Assembly: GCF_014773395.1 (NCBI RefSeq)
Contig: NZ_JACXAF010000026.1
Coordinates: 1-64,000, forward strand
Source of the DNA: Neiella litorisoli
GTDB lineage: Bacteria; Pseudomonadota; Gammaproteobacteria; Enterobacterales; Neiellaceae
DNA: 64,000 nucleotides
Direction: 5' to 3'
The translations under genes and the position numbers were made by a program. Shown here in pieces: positions 1 to 8,171 of this stretch. The notes under the pieces are model-generated. The model was given only the letters and a program-made list of their open reading frames with translations. It was not told the DNA's origin and searched no databases. The first letter of the stretch is position 1. Every line of letters begins with the position of its first letter.

Positions 1-10
1 GCGATTGTGG

Positions 11-92
11 CAAGGATGGTTCAAACTACAAACCATCCTTGAAGGCTATGAGCTAGCCAAGTCTCTTGAGCTCTGAGATGTGATCAAGAGAC
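11..92. repeat. two successive perfect inverted repeats
   Basis: Two hairpins follow each other before the first gene. The first has 11-bp arms (CAAGGATGGTT at 11-21 and its complement at 31-41) around a 9-nt loop. The second has 9-bp arms (GTCTCTTGA at 61-69, complement at 84-92). The second is followed by only four T after AGGC, so it is a weak intrinsic terminator at best. They may end the transcript of a gene lying left of the window; that gene is not visible. Confidence 0.4.
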
Positions 93-144
93 AGGCTTTT
101 ACAGCGGGCTTTCGTCGTTCTGGGCGACTCAAATTAGGTGTTCG

Positions 145-834
145 GTGATTCAAACTATTTATGATGGTATGTGGCGTGAGTTTTGTGTGGCGCTACAACA
201 TCAGCAATGCCATATCGACTCGAATATACATAACCCCGCCGATACCCGTCGAGGCATTACTGCACTGGCCTACATTACCGCCAACAGCCGCGCGGTGAGC
301 GATGAAATTACGGCACTACTTGAGCAATTAAAACGCATTGAACCAAGTCAGTACTACTATCCAGCCAATGAACTGCACTTAACCCTGTTATCCATTATCT
401 CTTGCATCGATGGATTTAAGCTATCAGACATCGAGCCTGCGGCCTATGCTGCAGGCTTTAGCGATGCATTGGCGCAATGCGAACCGATTGATATTGAATT
501 TCGCGGCGTCACCGCTTCACCGGCCTGCATTCTGATTCAAGGCTTTCCAATTGGTGATGGTTTAGCGGCGCTGCGGGAGCAACTGCGGCGCAATTTCAAA
601 TCGTCTGCACTTCGCTCCAATATTGATAGCCGCTACAAACTGATGACTGCTCACACAACCGCGGTCCGCTTCTGCACACCTTTGCAGAATGCGACGCGGT
701 TGCTGGATTGCTGCGAGCAGTTTCGAAATCATCATTTCGGCACGGCGAGGCTGAGCAATTTTGAGCTGGTTTTTAATGACTGGTATCAGCGTTGGTCGGT
801 CACTCAATCATTAGCCAAGCTTACCCTTGGTTAA
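145..834 (+). CDS. 2H phosphoesterase-superfamily protein (2'-5' RNA ligase-like)
   Basis: A 229-residue soluble protein carrying two H-x-T motifs, the signature of the 2H phosphoesterase fold: HLTL near residue 78 and HTTA near residue 169, about 90 residues apart. In this superfamily the paired histidines hydrolyse or ligate 2',3'-cyclic or 2'-5' phosphodiesters, often in RNA or cyclic nucleotides. The substrate here is unknown. The start chosen is GTG at 145, preceded by AGGTG four bases upstream; an ATG at 169 is an alternative. No signal peptide or membrane segment is seen. The last 24 bases overlap the 3' end of the convergent cusA gene, so the two stop regions are interleaved. It has no obvious functional link to metal efflux. 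Confidence 0.7.
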   Translation: MIQTIYDGMWREFCVALQHQQCHIDSNIHNPADTRRGITALAYITANSRAVSDEITALLEQLKRIEPSQYYYPANELHLTLLSIISCIDGFKLSDIEPAAYAAGFSDALAQCEPIDIEFRGVTASPACILIQGFPIGDGLAALREQLRRNFKSSALRSNIDSRYKLMTAHTTAVRFCTPLQNATRLLDCCEQFRNHHFGTARLSNFELVFNDWYQRWSVTQSLAKLTLG

Positions 835-3800
835 TCTGGCAACGCGATAGCGGCACACTAGATAGTACGCAGCTGGGATCACCAGTAGCGTTAACACCAG
901 CGAACTTACCATACCACCAACCATGGGGGCAGCGATCCGTTGCATCACTTCAGACCCTGTGCCAGTAGCGAACATGATCGGCAGCAAGCCGATAATAATT
1001 GTTGATGCCGTCATCAATTTCGGCCTTAACCGGAGGACAGCACCGGCTAACATGGCGCCACGTAAACCTTCGGTCGTCAACGCCAACTGTTTGTGCTGAC
1101 AGTCAGTCAACCAATCCTCATAAGCATGCTTGAGATACAGCATCATCAACACACTGGTTTCAACGGCCACACCCGCCAAGGCGATAAAGCCAACGGCAAC
1201 CGCCACTGAAAAATTGAGGTTGAGCCAGTAGAGCAGGCCGATACCGCCGATAAGTGATAGCGGCAGGGTCATTAGCACGATTAGCACATCACTGATTCGG
1301 CGGTGATTGAGGTACAGTAGCAACACGATAAGTGCCAATGTTAGTGGGACCACATAGGCCAGCTTTTGTTGGGCGCGTTGCATGTATTCATATTGACCCG
1401 ACCAAGTGAGCGAATAACCCGGCGGCAGAGTGAGCTGTTGCTCAATCACTTGCTGGGCATTGGCAACGTAGCTACCAATATCAATTCCAGTGACATCTAG
1501 ATAAGTCCAGCCGTTGATCCGAGCGTTTTCGCTCTTAATCATTGGGGCGCCATCTTCGAGTCTAACCGTCGCCACATCACCAAGAGCAATACGTTGACCG
1601 GCTGGTGTCACGATTGGCAGCTCAGCAAGTGTTTCTGGCGAATCGCGATATGACTGCGGGTAACGAATGTTAATCGGGTAGCGCTCTAAACCTTCGATCG
1701 TTTCAGCAATGGTGACACCGCCGACTGCTGCCGTCACCACCTGCTGAATATTGGCGATGTTTAAGCCATATCGAGCGGCTTTCGCTCGGTTGATATCGAG
1801 GGTGATATAGCGCCCGCCAGCGACTCGCTCGGAATAGACCGAAGCGGTGCCGGGCAGGGGGCCTAACAATGTTTCGAGTTGTTGGCCGATCTCTTGGATC
1901 ACCGCGATATCGGCGCCGGCGACTTTGATCCCGACCGGCGTCTTGATACCGGTTGCCAACATATCAATGCGAGTTTTAATCGGCATTACCCAAGCGTTGG
2001 TTAGCCCCGGAAAATCGACCAGTTGATCCAATTCTTGTTGCAGCGATTCGGTCGTCACGCCAGGCCGCCATTGAGATCGAGGTTTGAGCTGAATAAAGGT
2101 CTCAATCATCGTCATTGGCGCCGGATCAGTGGCTGTGTCAGCTCGGCCAACCTTGCCAAACACATTGGCTACTTCCGGTACCGTGCGAATTAACTTATCG
2201 GTTTGTTGTAGCAATTCTCGGGCTTTGCCAATGGAGATGCCGGCATAGGTGGTCGGCATATACATTAAGTCGCCTTCATCAAGAGGCGGCATAAATTCAG
2301 AGCCAATTTTGTTGACCGGCCAAAAACCAATCACGGTAATGATAACGGCGATGAGCAACGTACTTTTGGGGTAGCTGAGTACCGCTTTGAGTAGTGGCGT
2401 GTAGCCTGCCATTAACAGCCTGTTTAATGGGTTTCGTGACTCGGCAACAATTTTGCCTCGAACAAAATAGCCCATCAGCACAGGCACCAAAGTAATGGCG
2501 AGTATCGCCGCTGCTGCCATGGCGTAGGTTTTGGTGTACGCCAGCGGTGAAAATAACCGACCTTCTTGCGCTTCTAGGGTAAATACAGGCAAAAAGCTGA
2601 CGGTAATAATCAGTAGCGAGAAAAACAATGAAGGGCCGACTTCAATGGCTGACTGTGTCACCAACTGCCAATGATTACGGGCTTTTTCACCGTCTCGTTC
2701 AATGTGCTTGTGCATGTTTTCAACCATGACAATGGCACCATCGACCATCGCGCCAATCGCAATTGCGATGCCTCCGAGAGACATGATGTTGGCGTTCAGT
2801 CCCTGCCATTTCATGACAATAAATGCCGCCAAAATTGCGACTGGAATGGTCAGTACCGCCACCAAAGAAGAGCGCACATGAATTAAAAACAGTAAACAAA
2901 TAATGGCGACCGCGATGAACTCTTCGGTAAGTTTGTGCCACAGGTTGTTCACGGCTCGCTCGATCAAACCGGAACGATCATAAACAGGGACGATTTCAAC
3001 GCCATCGGGCAAGCTCGGTTTGAGTTGTTCGAGGCGCTCCTCAATGGCCTTAATCGTTGCTTGGGCGTTTTCGCCAAAGCGCATGACGATAATGCCGCCA
3101 ACGGTTTCACCCTCACCATTGAGTTCAGCAACACCACGGCGCATTTGTGGGCCGAGCTTGATGTCAGCAATGTCCTTGAGTAACAGCGGGGTACCATGAT
3201 TATTGACGCCAAGGGGAATATGGCTGAGATCGTCAATCGACTGGATATAGCCAGTTGCTCGCACCATGTATTCGGCTTCGGCCATTTCAATGACTGACGC
3301 CCCCACTTCTTGGTTTCCTTGCTCAATCGCGGTTTGGATCAGGCTCAATGGCAGGCCAAATGCACGCAATTTTTCGGGATCCACATGCACCTGATACTGT
3401 TTCACCATGCCACCAACGGTTGCCACTTCTGACACACCAGAAACCGCTTGCAGTTCGTATTTCAAAAACCAGTCTTGTAATGAGCGCAGTTGCGCCAAAT
3501 CATGCTGGCCGCTGCGATCTACTAATGCGTAGATATAAACCCAGCCGACTCCGGTGGCATCAGGGCCAAGCTCCGGTGTGGCCGCTTGCGGTAACCGAGG
3601 GCTGATCTGACTGAGGTATTCCAACACGCGGCTACGCGCCCAGTATAAATCGGTGTCGTCGTCGAATATGACATAGACGTATGAGTCACCGAAAAATGAA
3701 AAACCGCGGACCGTTTGTGCTCCAGGCACCGATAGCATGGCCGTGGTCAGCGGGTAGGTGACTTGCTCTTCTACTACTTTGGGGGCTTGTCCTGGGTAGC

Positions 3801-3954
3801 TGGTTTTGATGATCACCTGGACATCCGATAAGTCTGGAATGGCATCGATGGGCGTTTGTTTTAACGACCAGATACCGGCGCCGATGAGCACTAGAGTCAG
3901 CAACAGCACGGTAACTCGATTGCTGATGGACCAACGAATGATGGCTGCGATCAT
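811..3954 (-). CDS. cusA: CusA-type heavy-metal RND efflux pump, inner-membrane subunit
   Basis: A 1047-residue HME-RND transporter, the usual length for CusA/CzcA. It would be the proton-driven inner-membrane trimer that takes metal from periplasm and adaptor to an outer-membrane channel. The N-terminal TM helix is followed by the family motif DAIPDLSDVQV. TM4 carries GAMVDGAIVMVEN, close to the monovalent-cation (Cu+/Ag+) signature of CusA, with the proton-relay Asp present. About twelve hydrophobic segments and two large periplasmic loops are visible. Its ATG overlaps the cusB stop by 4 nt (ATGA), indicating translational coupling. No outer-membrane factor gene (cusC) is nearby, so the channel must come from elsewhere. 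Copper/silver specificity is inferred from the TM4 motif and the CusF-like domain and Met/His tail of CusB. Confidence 0.93.
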   Translation of the reverse strand: MIAAIIRWSISNRVTVLLLTLVLIGAGIWSLKQTPIDAIPDLSDVQVIIKTSYPGQAPKVVEEQVTYPLTTAMLSVPGAQTVRGFSFFGDSYVYVIFDDDTDLYWARSRVLEYLSQISPRLPQAATPELGPDATGVGWVYIYALVDRSGQHDLAQLRSLQDWFLKYELQAVSGVSEVATVGGMVKQYQVHVDPEKLRAFGLPLSLIQTAIEQGNQEVGASVIEMAEAEYMVRATGYIQSIDDLSHIPLGVNNHGTPLLLKDIADIKLGPQMRRGVAELNGEGETVGGIIVMRFGENAQATIKAIEERLEQLKPSLPDGVEIVPVYDRSGLIERAVNNLWHKLTEEFIAVAIICLLFLIHVRSSLVAVLTIPVAILAAFIVMKWQGLNANIMSLGGIAIAIGAMVDGAIVMVENMHKHIERDGEKARNHWQLVTQSAIEVGPSLFFSLLIITVSFLPVFTLEAQEGRLFSPLAYTKTYAMAAAAILAITLVPVLMGYFVRGKIVAESRNPLNRLLMAGYTPLLKAVLSYPKSTLLIAVIITVIGFWPVNKIGSEFMPPLDEGDLMYMPTTYAGISIGKARELLQQTDKLIRTVPEVANVFGKVGRADTATDPAPMTMIETFIQLKPRSQWRPGVTTESLQQELDQLVDFPGLTNAWVMPIKTRIDMLATGIKTPVGIKVAGADIAVIQEIGQQLETLLGPLPGTASVYSERVAGGRYITLDINRAKAARYGLNIANIQQVVTAAVGGVTIAETIEGLERYPINIRYPQSYRDSPETLAELPIVTPAGQRIALGDVATVRLEDGAPMIKSENARINGWTYLDVTGIDIGSYVANAQQVIEQQLTLPPGYSLTWSGQYEYMQRAQQKLAYVVPLTLALIVLLLYLNHRRISDVLIVLMTLPLSLIGGIGLLYWLNLNFSVAVAVGFIALAGVAVETSVLMMLYLKHAYEDWLTDCQHKQLALTTEGLRGAMLAGAVLRLRPKLMTASTIIIGLLPIMFATGTGSEVMQRIAAPMVGGMVSSLVLTLLVIPAAYYLVCRYRVARLTKGKLG

Positions 3955-5816
3955 TTTTGGTCTCCATGATGCTGACTATGGTCCATGTTTTTATGCTGAC
4001 TATGGTCCATGTTTTTGTGCTGGCTATGGTCCATGTTTTTGTGCTGGCTATGGTCCATGTTTTTGTGCTGGCTATGGTCCATGTTTTTGTGCTGGCTATG
4101 GTCCATGTTTTTGTGCTGGCTATGGTCCATGTTTTTATGCTGGCTATGGTCCATGTTTTTATGCTGGCTATGGTCCATGTTTTTATGCTGGCTATGGTCC
4201 ATGTTTTTGTGCTGGCTATGGTCCATGTTTTTGTGCTGACTATGGTCCATGTTTTTGTGCTGGCTATGGTCCATGTTTTTGTGCTGGCTATGGTCCATGT
4301 TTTTGTGCTGGCTATGGTCCATGTTTTTATGCTGGCTATGGTCCATGTTTTTATGCTGGCTATGGTCCATCCCCATGACGTGGATCGCTGTGATACTAAA
4401 GCCTTGCTCTATTTCGGTCATTTCGAAATGCATGCGAACGCCGGGCTTCAATTGCGATAAATCAACAGCTTCAGCAACCACAAAATCCATCACCATCGCA
4501 GGCATCTGCCATGCTTCAACAGCCTGATGATCGACGGTTGCAGTGCGCCGGCTGCGATCGACTGACGTTACCACGCCTTCGGCCCAAGCACTGACAGGCT
4601 TCGCTTCCTGATAAATCGACATACGGCTGAAGTCTGAGCTGATGCTTGATTCAGAATCCAGTAAAAACTGTGCTGAGGTAACAATTTGGTCGCCCGCTTC
4701 AACACCACCAATGATTTCAGCCTGATGCTGATTCACTCTGCCTAAATCAACCGCTACCGATTTAAACTTGCCATCACCGAGCGCTAGTACCAGTCGATCT
4801 TGATGGCCGGTGCGGATCACCGCTTCAGTTGGCACCACTAACTGCTCTCCGGTCGATTGAGTGTGGATACTGATTTGCGCAAACATGTTGGGCTTAAGCG
4901 TTTCGTCGGGGTTGGCAAAGCGCAAACGAACTTGAGCGGTACGATTGGTCGGCTCTAATGCCGGATAAATGTAATCAACCACGCCTTGCCAATTACGGCC
5001 AGGCAAATAGTCAAGTGTCATGGTTACCGGATCACCAATCTTCACCAAATTGGCTTGGCGCTCGAATACCTCGGCGGTTACCCAGACTTCATTTAATGGT
5101 CCTAACGATAAAATGGTATCGCCGGGCTGAACGAAGTAACCCTCTGAGACTTCGAGCATTTCAACGATGCCGGTTTGTGGCGCATAGATGGTAACAGTTT
5201 GTGATGCTTTGCCAGTTTTAATGACTTGATTAATTTGCCGCTCAGGTACGTGCAAAGCACGCAGGCGCTCTTTGGCCGCTTCGATCAGGGCAGGATCGAC
5301 TTTGTCTAACGTCAGCAGTAGCTCTTTTTGAGCATTCACTAGCTCAGGTGAATACAGTGAAAACAACGGTGTGCCTTTTTCCACACGTTCGCCGGCAACT
5401 TTAATATTGAGCGTTTCTAACCAGCCCTCGACACGAGGGTGGATGTGGATCAGGGTGTCCTGATTAAAGCCGACATAGCCTACGGTGGTGATGGTGTCCG
5501 ACAACCGCTTTCGCTCAACAGTGGCGGTGCGGACAGCTAGGTTATTTTCAACTTCGGGAGAAATCTTGATGGTGCCAGGGCTATCCGCCTGATCACCTTG
5601 TTCGGCGTAAACTGGGACTAAGTCCATTCCCATTGGCGACTTTCCGGGACCATCTCGGCGATAGTTAGGATCCATTGGTGCCACCCAATAGAGGGGCTGG
5701 TCTTGTTCTGATGATTGTGCTGGTTCAGCAGTATTTGCTTGCAATAAGTGGTAGCCGAGCACGCCAACGGCAATGCCAAATCCGGCTGAAAGAAACATCG
5801 AAACGATTCGATTCAT
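3951..5816 (-). CDS. cusB: CusB-type RND periplasmic adaptor with CusF-like domain and (MDHSQHKN)n tail
   Basis: A 621-residue membrane-fusion adaptor linking CusA to an outer-membrane channel. Residues 1-30 form a signal/TM anchor. Residues 42-71 are the metal-binding motif typical of CusB proteins (PMDPNYRRDGPGKSPMGMDL). Lipoyl/barrel-sandwich and beta-barrel adaptor domains fill about 75-400. Residues 408-482 resemble a fused CusF Cu(I) chaperone: a His, then EAWQMPAMVMDF. The usual CusF Trp (WPAM) is Met here, with a Trp two residues earlier. From residue 483 to the end the protein is 16 perfect copies of MDHSQHKN plus a final MDHSQH-HGDQK, giving 17 Met and 34 or more His potential metal ligands. 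It starts 64 bp after the His-rich gene and overlaps cusA by 4 nt, so the three probably form one operon. The tail is far longer than in ordinary CusB proteins. Confidence 0.93.
   Translation of the reverse strand: MNRIVSMFLSAGFGIAVGVLGYHLLQANTAEPAQSSEQDQPLYWVAPMDPNYRRDGPGKSPMGMDLVPVYAEQGDQADSPGTIKISPEVENNLAVRTATVERKRLSDTITTVGYVGFNQDTLIHIHPRVEGWLETLNIKVAGERVEKGTPLFSLYSPELVNAQKELLLTLDKVDPALIEAAKERLRALHVPERQINQVIKTGKASQTVTIYAPQTGIVEMLEVSEGYFVQPGDTILSLGPLNEVWVTAEVFERQANLVKIGDPVTMTLDYLPGRNWQGVVDYIYPALEPTNRTAQVRLRFANPDETLKPNMFAQISIHTQSTGEQLVVPTEAVIRTGHQDRLVLALGDGKFKSVAVDLGRVNQHQAEIIGGVEAGDQIVTSAQFLLDSESSISSDFSRMSIYQEAKPVSAWAEGVVTSVDRSRRTATVDHQAVEAWQMPAMVMDFVVAEAVDLSQLKPGVRMHFEMTEIEQGFSITAIHVMGMDHSQHKNMDHSQHKNMDHSQHKNMDHSQHKNMDHSQHKNMDHSQHKNMDHSQHKNMDHSQHKNMDHSQHKNMDHSQHKNMDHSQHKNMDHSQHKNMDHSQHKNMDHSQHKNMDHSQHKNMDHSQHKNMDHSQHHGDQK
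3969..4370 (-). repeat. 24-bp coding tandem repeat (17 units) in cusB
   Basis: Seventeen units of a 24-bp repeat (16 complete, the last truncated) encode MDHSQHKN in cusB. The amino acids are identical in every complete unit. The DNA varies only at synonymous sites: the second His codon (CAT or CAC) and the Ser codon (AGT or AGC). The variants are clustered. The AGT form occurs only at the unit boundaries near 3990 and 4230, each next to a run of CAC units and then a run of CAT units. This suggests a larger block was duplicated after the first expansion. The period is a multiple of three, so slippage would change tail length without frameshift. Confidence 0.97.
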
Positions 5817-5880
5817 TGTTAAAACCTCATAATTAAAAACACGTAACGACTCCCCATTGGAGTAAATGCAACGCGAGGTT

Positions 5881-6324
5881 CTAATTCAGTAATCGTTGAG
5901 TGGTAATAAACAGCGGCGGATAGCCGGAATTGGGTGGTTCGGTTTCGGGTTTGCCGCGGTAAAAACTGAGCATAGCGTTCATCACTAACATCAGTGATTG
6001 CGATGACCATAGCGCCAATGCAGCAAGCATCAGGCTGATAAAGGCGGCTCCGTGGCTGGTCAGCAATTTGGTCATTGGCTGATCGGCTTTATCAGCGCAG
6101 TGAGCTGGATCTTGCGCCATGGCTGTCGAATGATGGGGGGCTGACGATTGGTGGAAGGTTGATTCGGCGGCTTGTTGATGGTGCAAATGGTGCTGCGGCG
6201 ATACTTGGACCTCAGCTTTTACTTGGTTGGATTGAGTGCAAACAAATCCCAAACACACCACGAACCACAGCAATAAAATCACCGCGGTTGGTTTCTGGTA
6301 TTTGTGGATTAATGTTGGCGTCAA
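5881..6324 (-). CDS. small His-rich membrane protein of the cus operon
   Basis: A 147-residue protein not recognised as a named family. It has a hydrophobic N-terminal segment (about 13-32) that may be a signal peptide or TM helix. A His-rich stretch follows at about 44-76 (HHLHHQQ, HHSTAM, AHCADK), then a second hydrophobic helix near 92-118 and a short basic tail. The His cluster between the two hydrophobic segments would face the periplasm and could bind copper or silver. It is the first gene before cusB, 64 bp away on the same strand, the position where cusC or cusF often lies. A role in metal sensing or delivery is inferred from composition and position only. Confidence 0.6.
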   Translation of the reverse strand: MTPTLIHKYQKPTAVILLLWFVVCLGFVCTQSNQVKAEVQVSPQHHLHHQQAAESTFHQSSAPHHSTAMAQDPAHCADKADQPMTKLLTSHGAAFISLMLAALALWSSQSLMLVMNAMLSFYRGKPETEPPNSGYPPLFITTQRLLN

Positions 6325-6474
6325 AGTTTAAGGCACCTGAATCAAAGACAAACTTAGGTTCGACTATAGTGTGCGCTATTTATCGCTGAGTAGCGAACAG
6401 AAAATGTAAAAAATTATGGTAAGTCAAAGAACAAGCAGCGATGACTAAGACAAGCCACCACTGCTAGCGATTAC

Positions 6475-6891
6475 TTAAGGTTTGAGTAGCACCACAACGC
6501 TGCCGTCGACATCGGCTTCGTCGATGTAGCCCACTGCACCTGGGGTTGCTGCGACTGCAGCTTTCATGGCAACAGCTGAACTGTGCTCAGAAGGAGCTGA
6601 TGCTTTACCGGTGAATACCAGTCGAGACCAGTATGACTTGAGCTGGGCATCACTCTTGCCCGTCACTTTCTGGTGAAACTCGGTCCGCAATGGGTTGCCT
6701 GCAGCAAGCTCATTGACGGTGACTGACATGCCGCCTGGTAACTTTTTCGATTTTGCCAGATAAATGGCTTCCGCTTGATCTTTACTCAACTGGTCGGCTG
6801 TTGCTGGGTTACCAATCATAACCACCGCAGCAGAGCTGACCTGGGTAATAACAGCTAAGGAGGCTGCCAACAAAATACGTTTAATCATCAC
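6475..6891 (-). CDS. phosphate-binding-like periplasmic protein (PstS-type domain)
   Basis: A 138-residue secreted protein with a clear signal peptide ending near SSA (residue 21). The mature part resembles the short PBP-like (PstS-related) proteins of Vibrio and Shewanella: IGNPATADQLSKDQAEAIYLAKSKKLPGG near the start, then a helical region with FHQKVTGKS and YWSRLVFTGKA, and GAVGYIDEADVDGSV near the end. It is much shorter than full PstS (about 320 residues), so it is a single-lobe relative rather than an ABC transport component. No permease or ATPase gene is adjacent. It lies 7 bp after the outer-membrane barrel gene on the same strand, with a chemoreceptor upstream. This suggests a ligand-capture or sensing function. 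Confidence 0.8.
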   Translation of the reverse strand: MMIKRILLAASLAVITQVSSAAVVMIGNPATADQLSKDQAEAIYLAKSKKLPGGMSVTVNELAAGNPLRTEFHQKVTGKSDAQLKSYWSRLVFTGKASAPSEHSSAVAMKAAVAATPGAVGYIDEADVDGSVVVLLKP

Positions 6892-6898
6892 TCTCTCC

Positions 6899-8110
6899 TT
6901 AGAAAATTACGTCGAATACAACAGAGTAAATGGCTGCATCGTCAAATTGTTGGTCCACGTACGGGATCGGGTTGCCGCCAATACTTGTGATACTGACATT
7001 GTCGCTAAATCCAGCCGCAGTGCTACCAAAGTCGTCAAGTAAAGTGGCATCAAACTTCAATGCCATCGCTGGAGCGAAATCCCAGCGTAAACCAAGTGAG
7101 TATGCGGTGCGCTCAGAATCGAGCGGATTGCGCAGGCCTAATTCTGGTGGGTATGCGCGTTTATTGTCGTCCTGTGTTTCCGAATTGGCATACATTACGT
7201 ATGGGGTAAATACATCGTAACGATAGGCGAGTGACACGTAGTAAGAGTCGTAATCAGGGAATGCGCCATCAACTTCAGCACGAGTCCATTCGCCCATGAA
7301 CAGCCAGTCGCCATTATCCCAGCTGGCACCAAAACCAAGGAAGTCGCCATCGTTATCATCCAACATTGGATCGTCGGATTCTAGGCTGGTGGTAGCGATC
7401 GATGTGCGGAAGCCAAAATTGCCGTAAGACAGCTCAACGGCCGTACCCATGATCTCTGTCATTTCTGTATCGCTACTAACATCAGATTGACCAACAAAGG
7501 GTTGCAGGGTGAGGGTAGCGCTGCCGATATCGAATGAGGTTCTTAGGTCAAAACCTTCGTAAGTCGAGCTAGGTACGTAGTTGTACACCTCGACTGAGGG
7601 GCGGGCAAATGGGTAGGCGTAGCCCACTTCTAAATAGTCGGACAGCATGAAGATCGGTAGGCGCAGTCGGCCACCGCGAACCATTACATCATTATCAAAG
7701 GTGTAGGAAATATAAGCCCACTCAACTTCTGGATCCCAGCTATCAACGCCGCGGCCGACCAGCTGGACGACAGCTTGGGCTTGGTCGTTAATATCAAAAG
7801 ACATTTGCAGGGCGACCATGCTATCTGGTGCAAAGTCAATTTTGTCATCTTCGAAACCGCCATAGCCATCGGTGTCGTAACTGACCGTATATTCTAAATC
7901 TTCTGTTGCGATACCGAAGCCAACCGAGGCAAAGCCATTAATGGTGAAACGGTCAAGCAGATCACTGGAATTTTGTTGTGCTTGAAGAACTGCGACTTGT
8001 TGTTCGAGTTGTTTAATGCGCTCTTGATCCGATGCCTCGGCTGCCACTGCAGGCAAAGAGCAGCATGCTAAAGATGCAAGAGTTGCCGTCATCAGCTTAT
8101 TAGTTGTCAT
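6899..8110 (-). CDS. outer-membrane porin-like beta-barrel
   Basis: A 403-residue outer-membrane protein. A signal peptide ends near AVAAEA (residue 25). A short coiled coil follows (ERIKQLEQQVAVLQAQQ, about 30-46), as in trimeric porins with an N-terminal oligomerisation segment. The rest is alternating amphipathic beta strands with many aromatic and acidic residues, closing with a terminal Phe (VVFDVIF), the BAM insertion signal. It is rich in Asp and Asn, as in marine porins. It sits between the phosphate-binding-like gene (7-bp gap) and the chemoreceptor gene (61-bp gap) on the same strand. Substrate is unknown; phosphate or another oxyanion is a guess from the neighbour. Confidence 0.8.
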   Translation of the reverse strand: MTTNKLMTATLASLACCSLPAVAAEASDQERIKQLEQQVAVLQAQQNSSDLLDRFTINGFASVGFGIATEDLEYTVSYDTDGYGGFEDDKIDFAPDSMVALQMSFDINDQAQAVVQLVGRGVDSWDPEVEWAYISYTFDNDVMVRGGRLRLPIFMLSDYLEVGYAYPFARPSVEVYNYVPSSTYEGFDLRTSFDIGSATLTLQPFVGQSDVSSDTEMTEIMGTAVELSYGNFGFRTSIATTSLESDDPMLDDNDGDFLGFGASWDNGDWLFMGEWTRAEVDGAFPDYDSYYVSLAYRYDVFTPYVMYANSETQDDNKRAYPPELGLRNPLDSERTAYSLGLRWDFAPAMALKFDATLLDDFGSTAAGFSDNVSITSIGGNPIPYVDQQFDDAAIYSVVFDVIF

Positions 8111-8171
8111 AGTTTCGTTCTCTAGTGGTGTGTTTAACAGGCCCCATTAGCCAGTGGGGCCTAAGTTCGGA

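Noticed and set aside
3806-4527. Long plus-strand open frames with repeats such as MVHVFVLA, MFLCWLWS and AGYGPCFC
   Set aside because: They are the antisense frames of the cusB 24-bp repeat. The period is a multiple of three, so all frames stay open. They have no independent start signal and odd composition, while the minus-strand frame gives a complete CusB.
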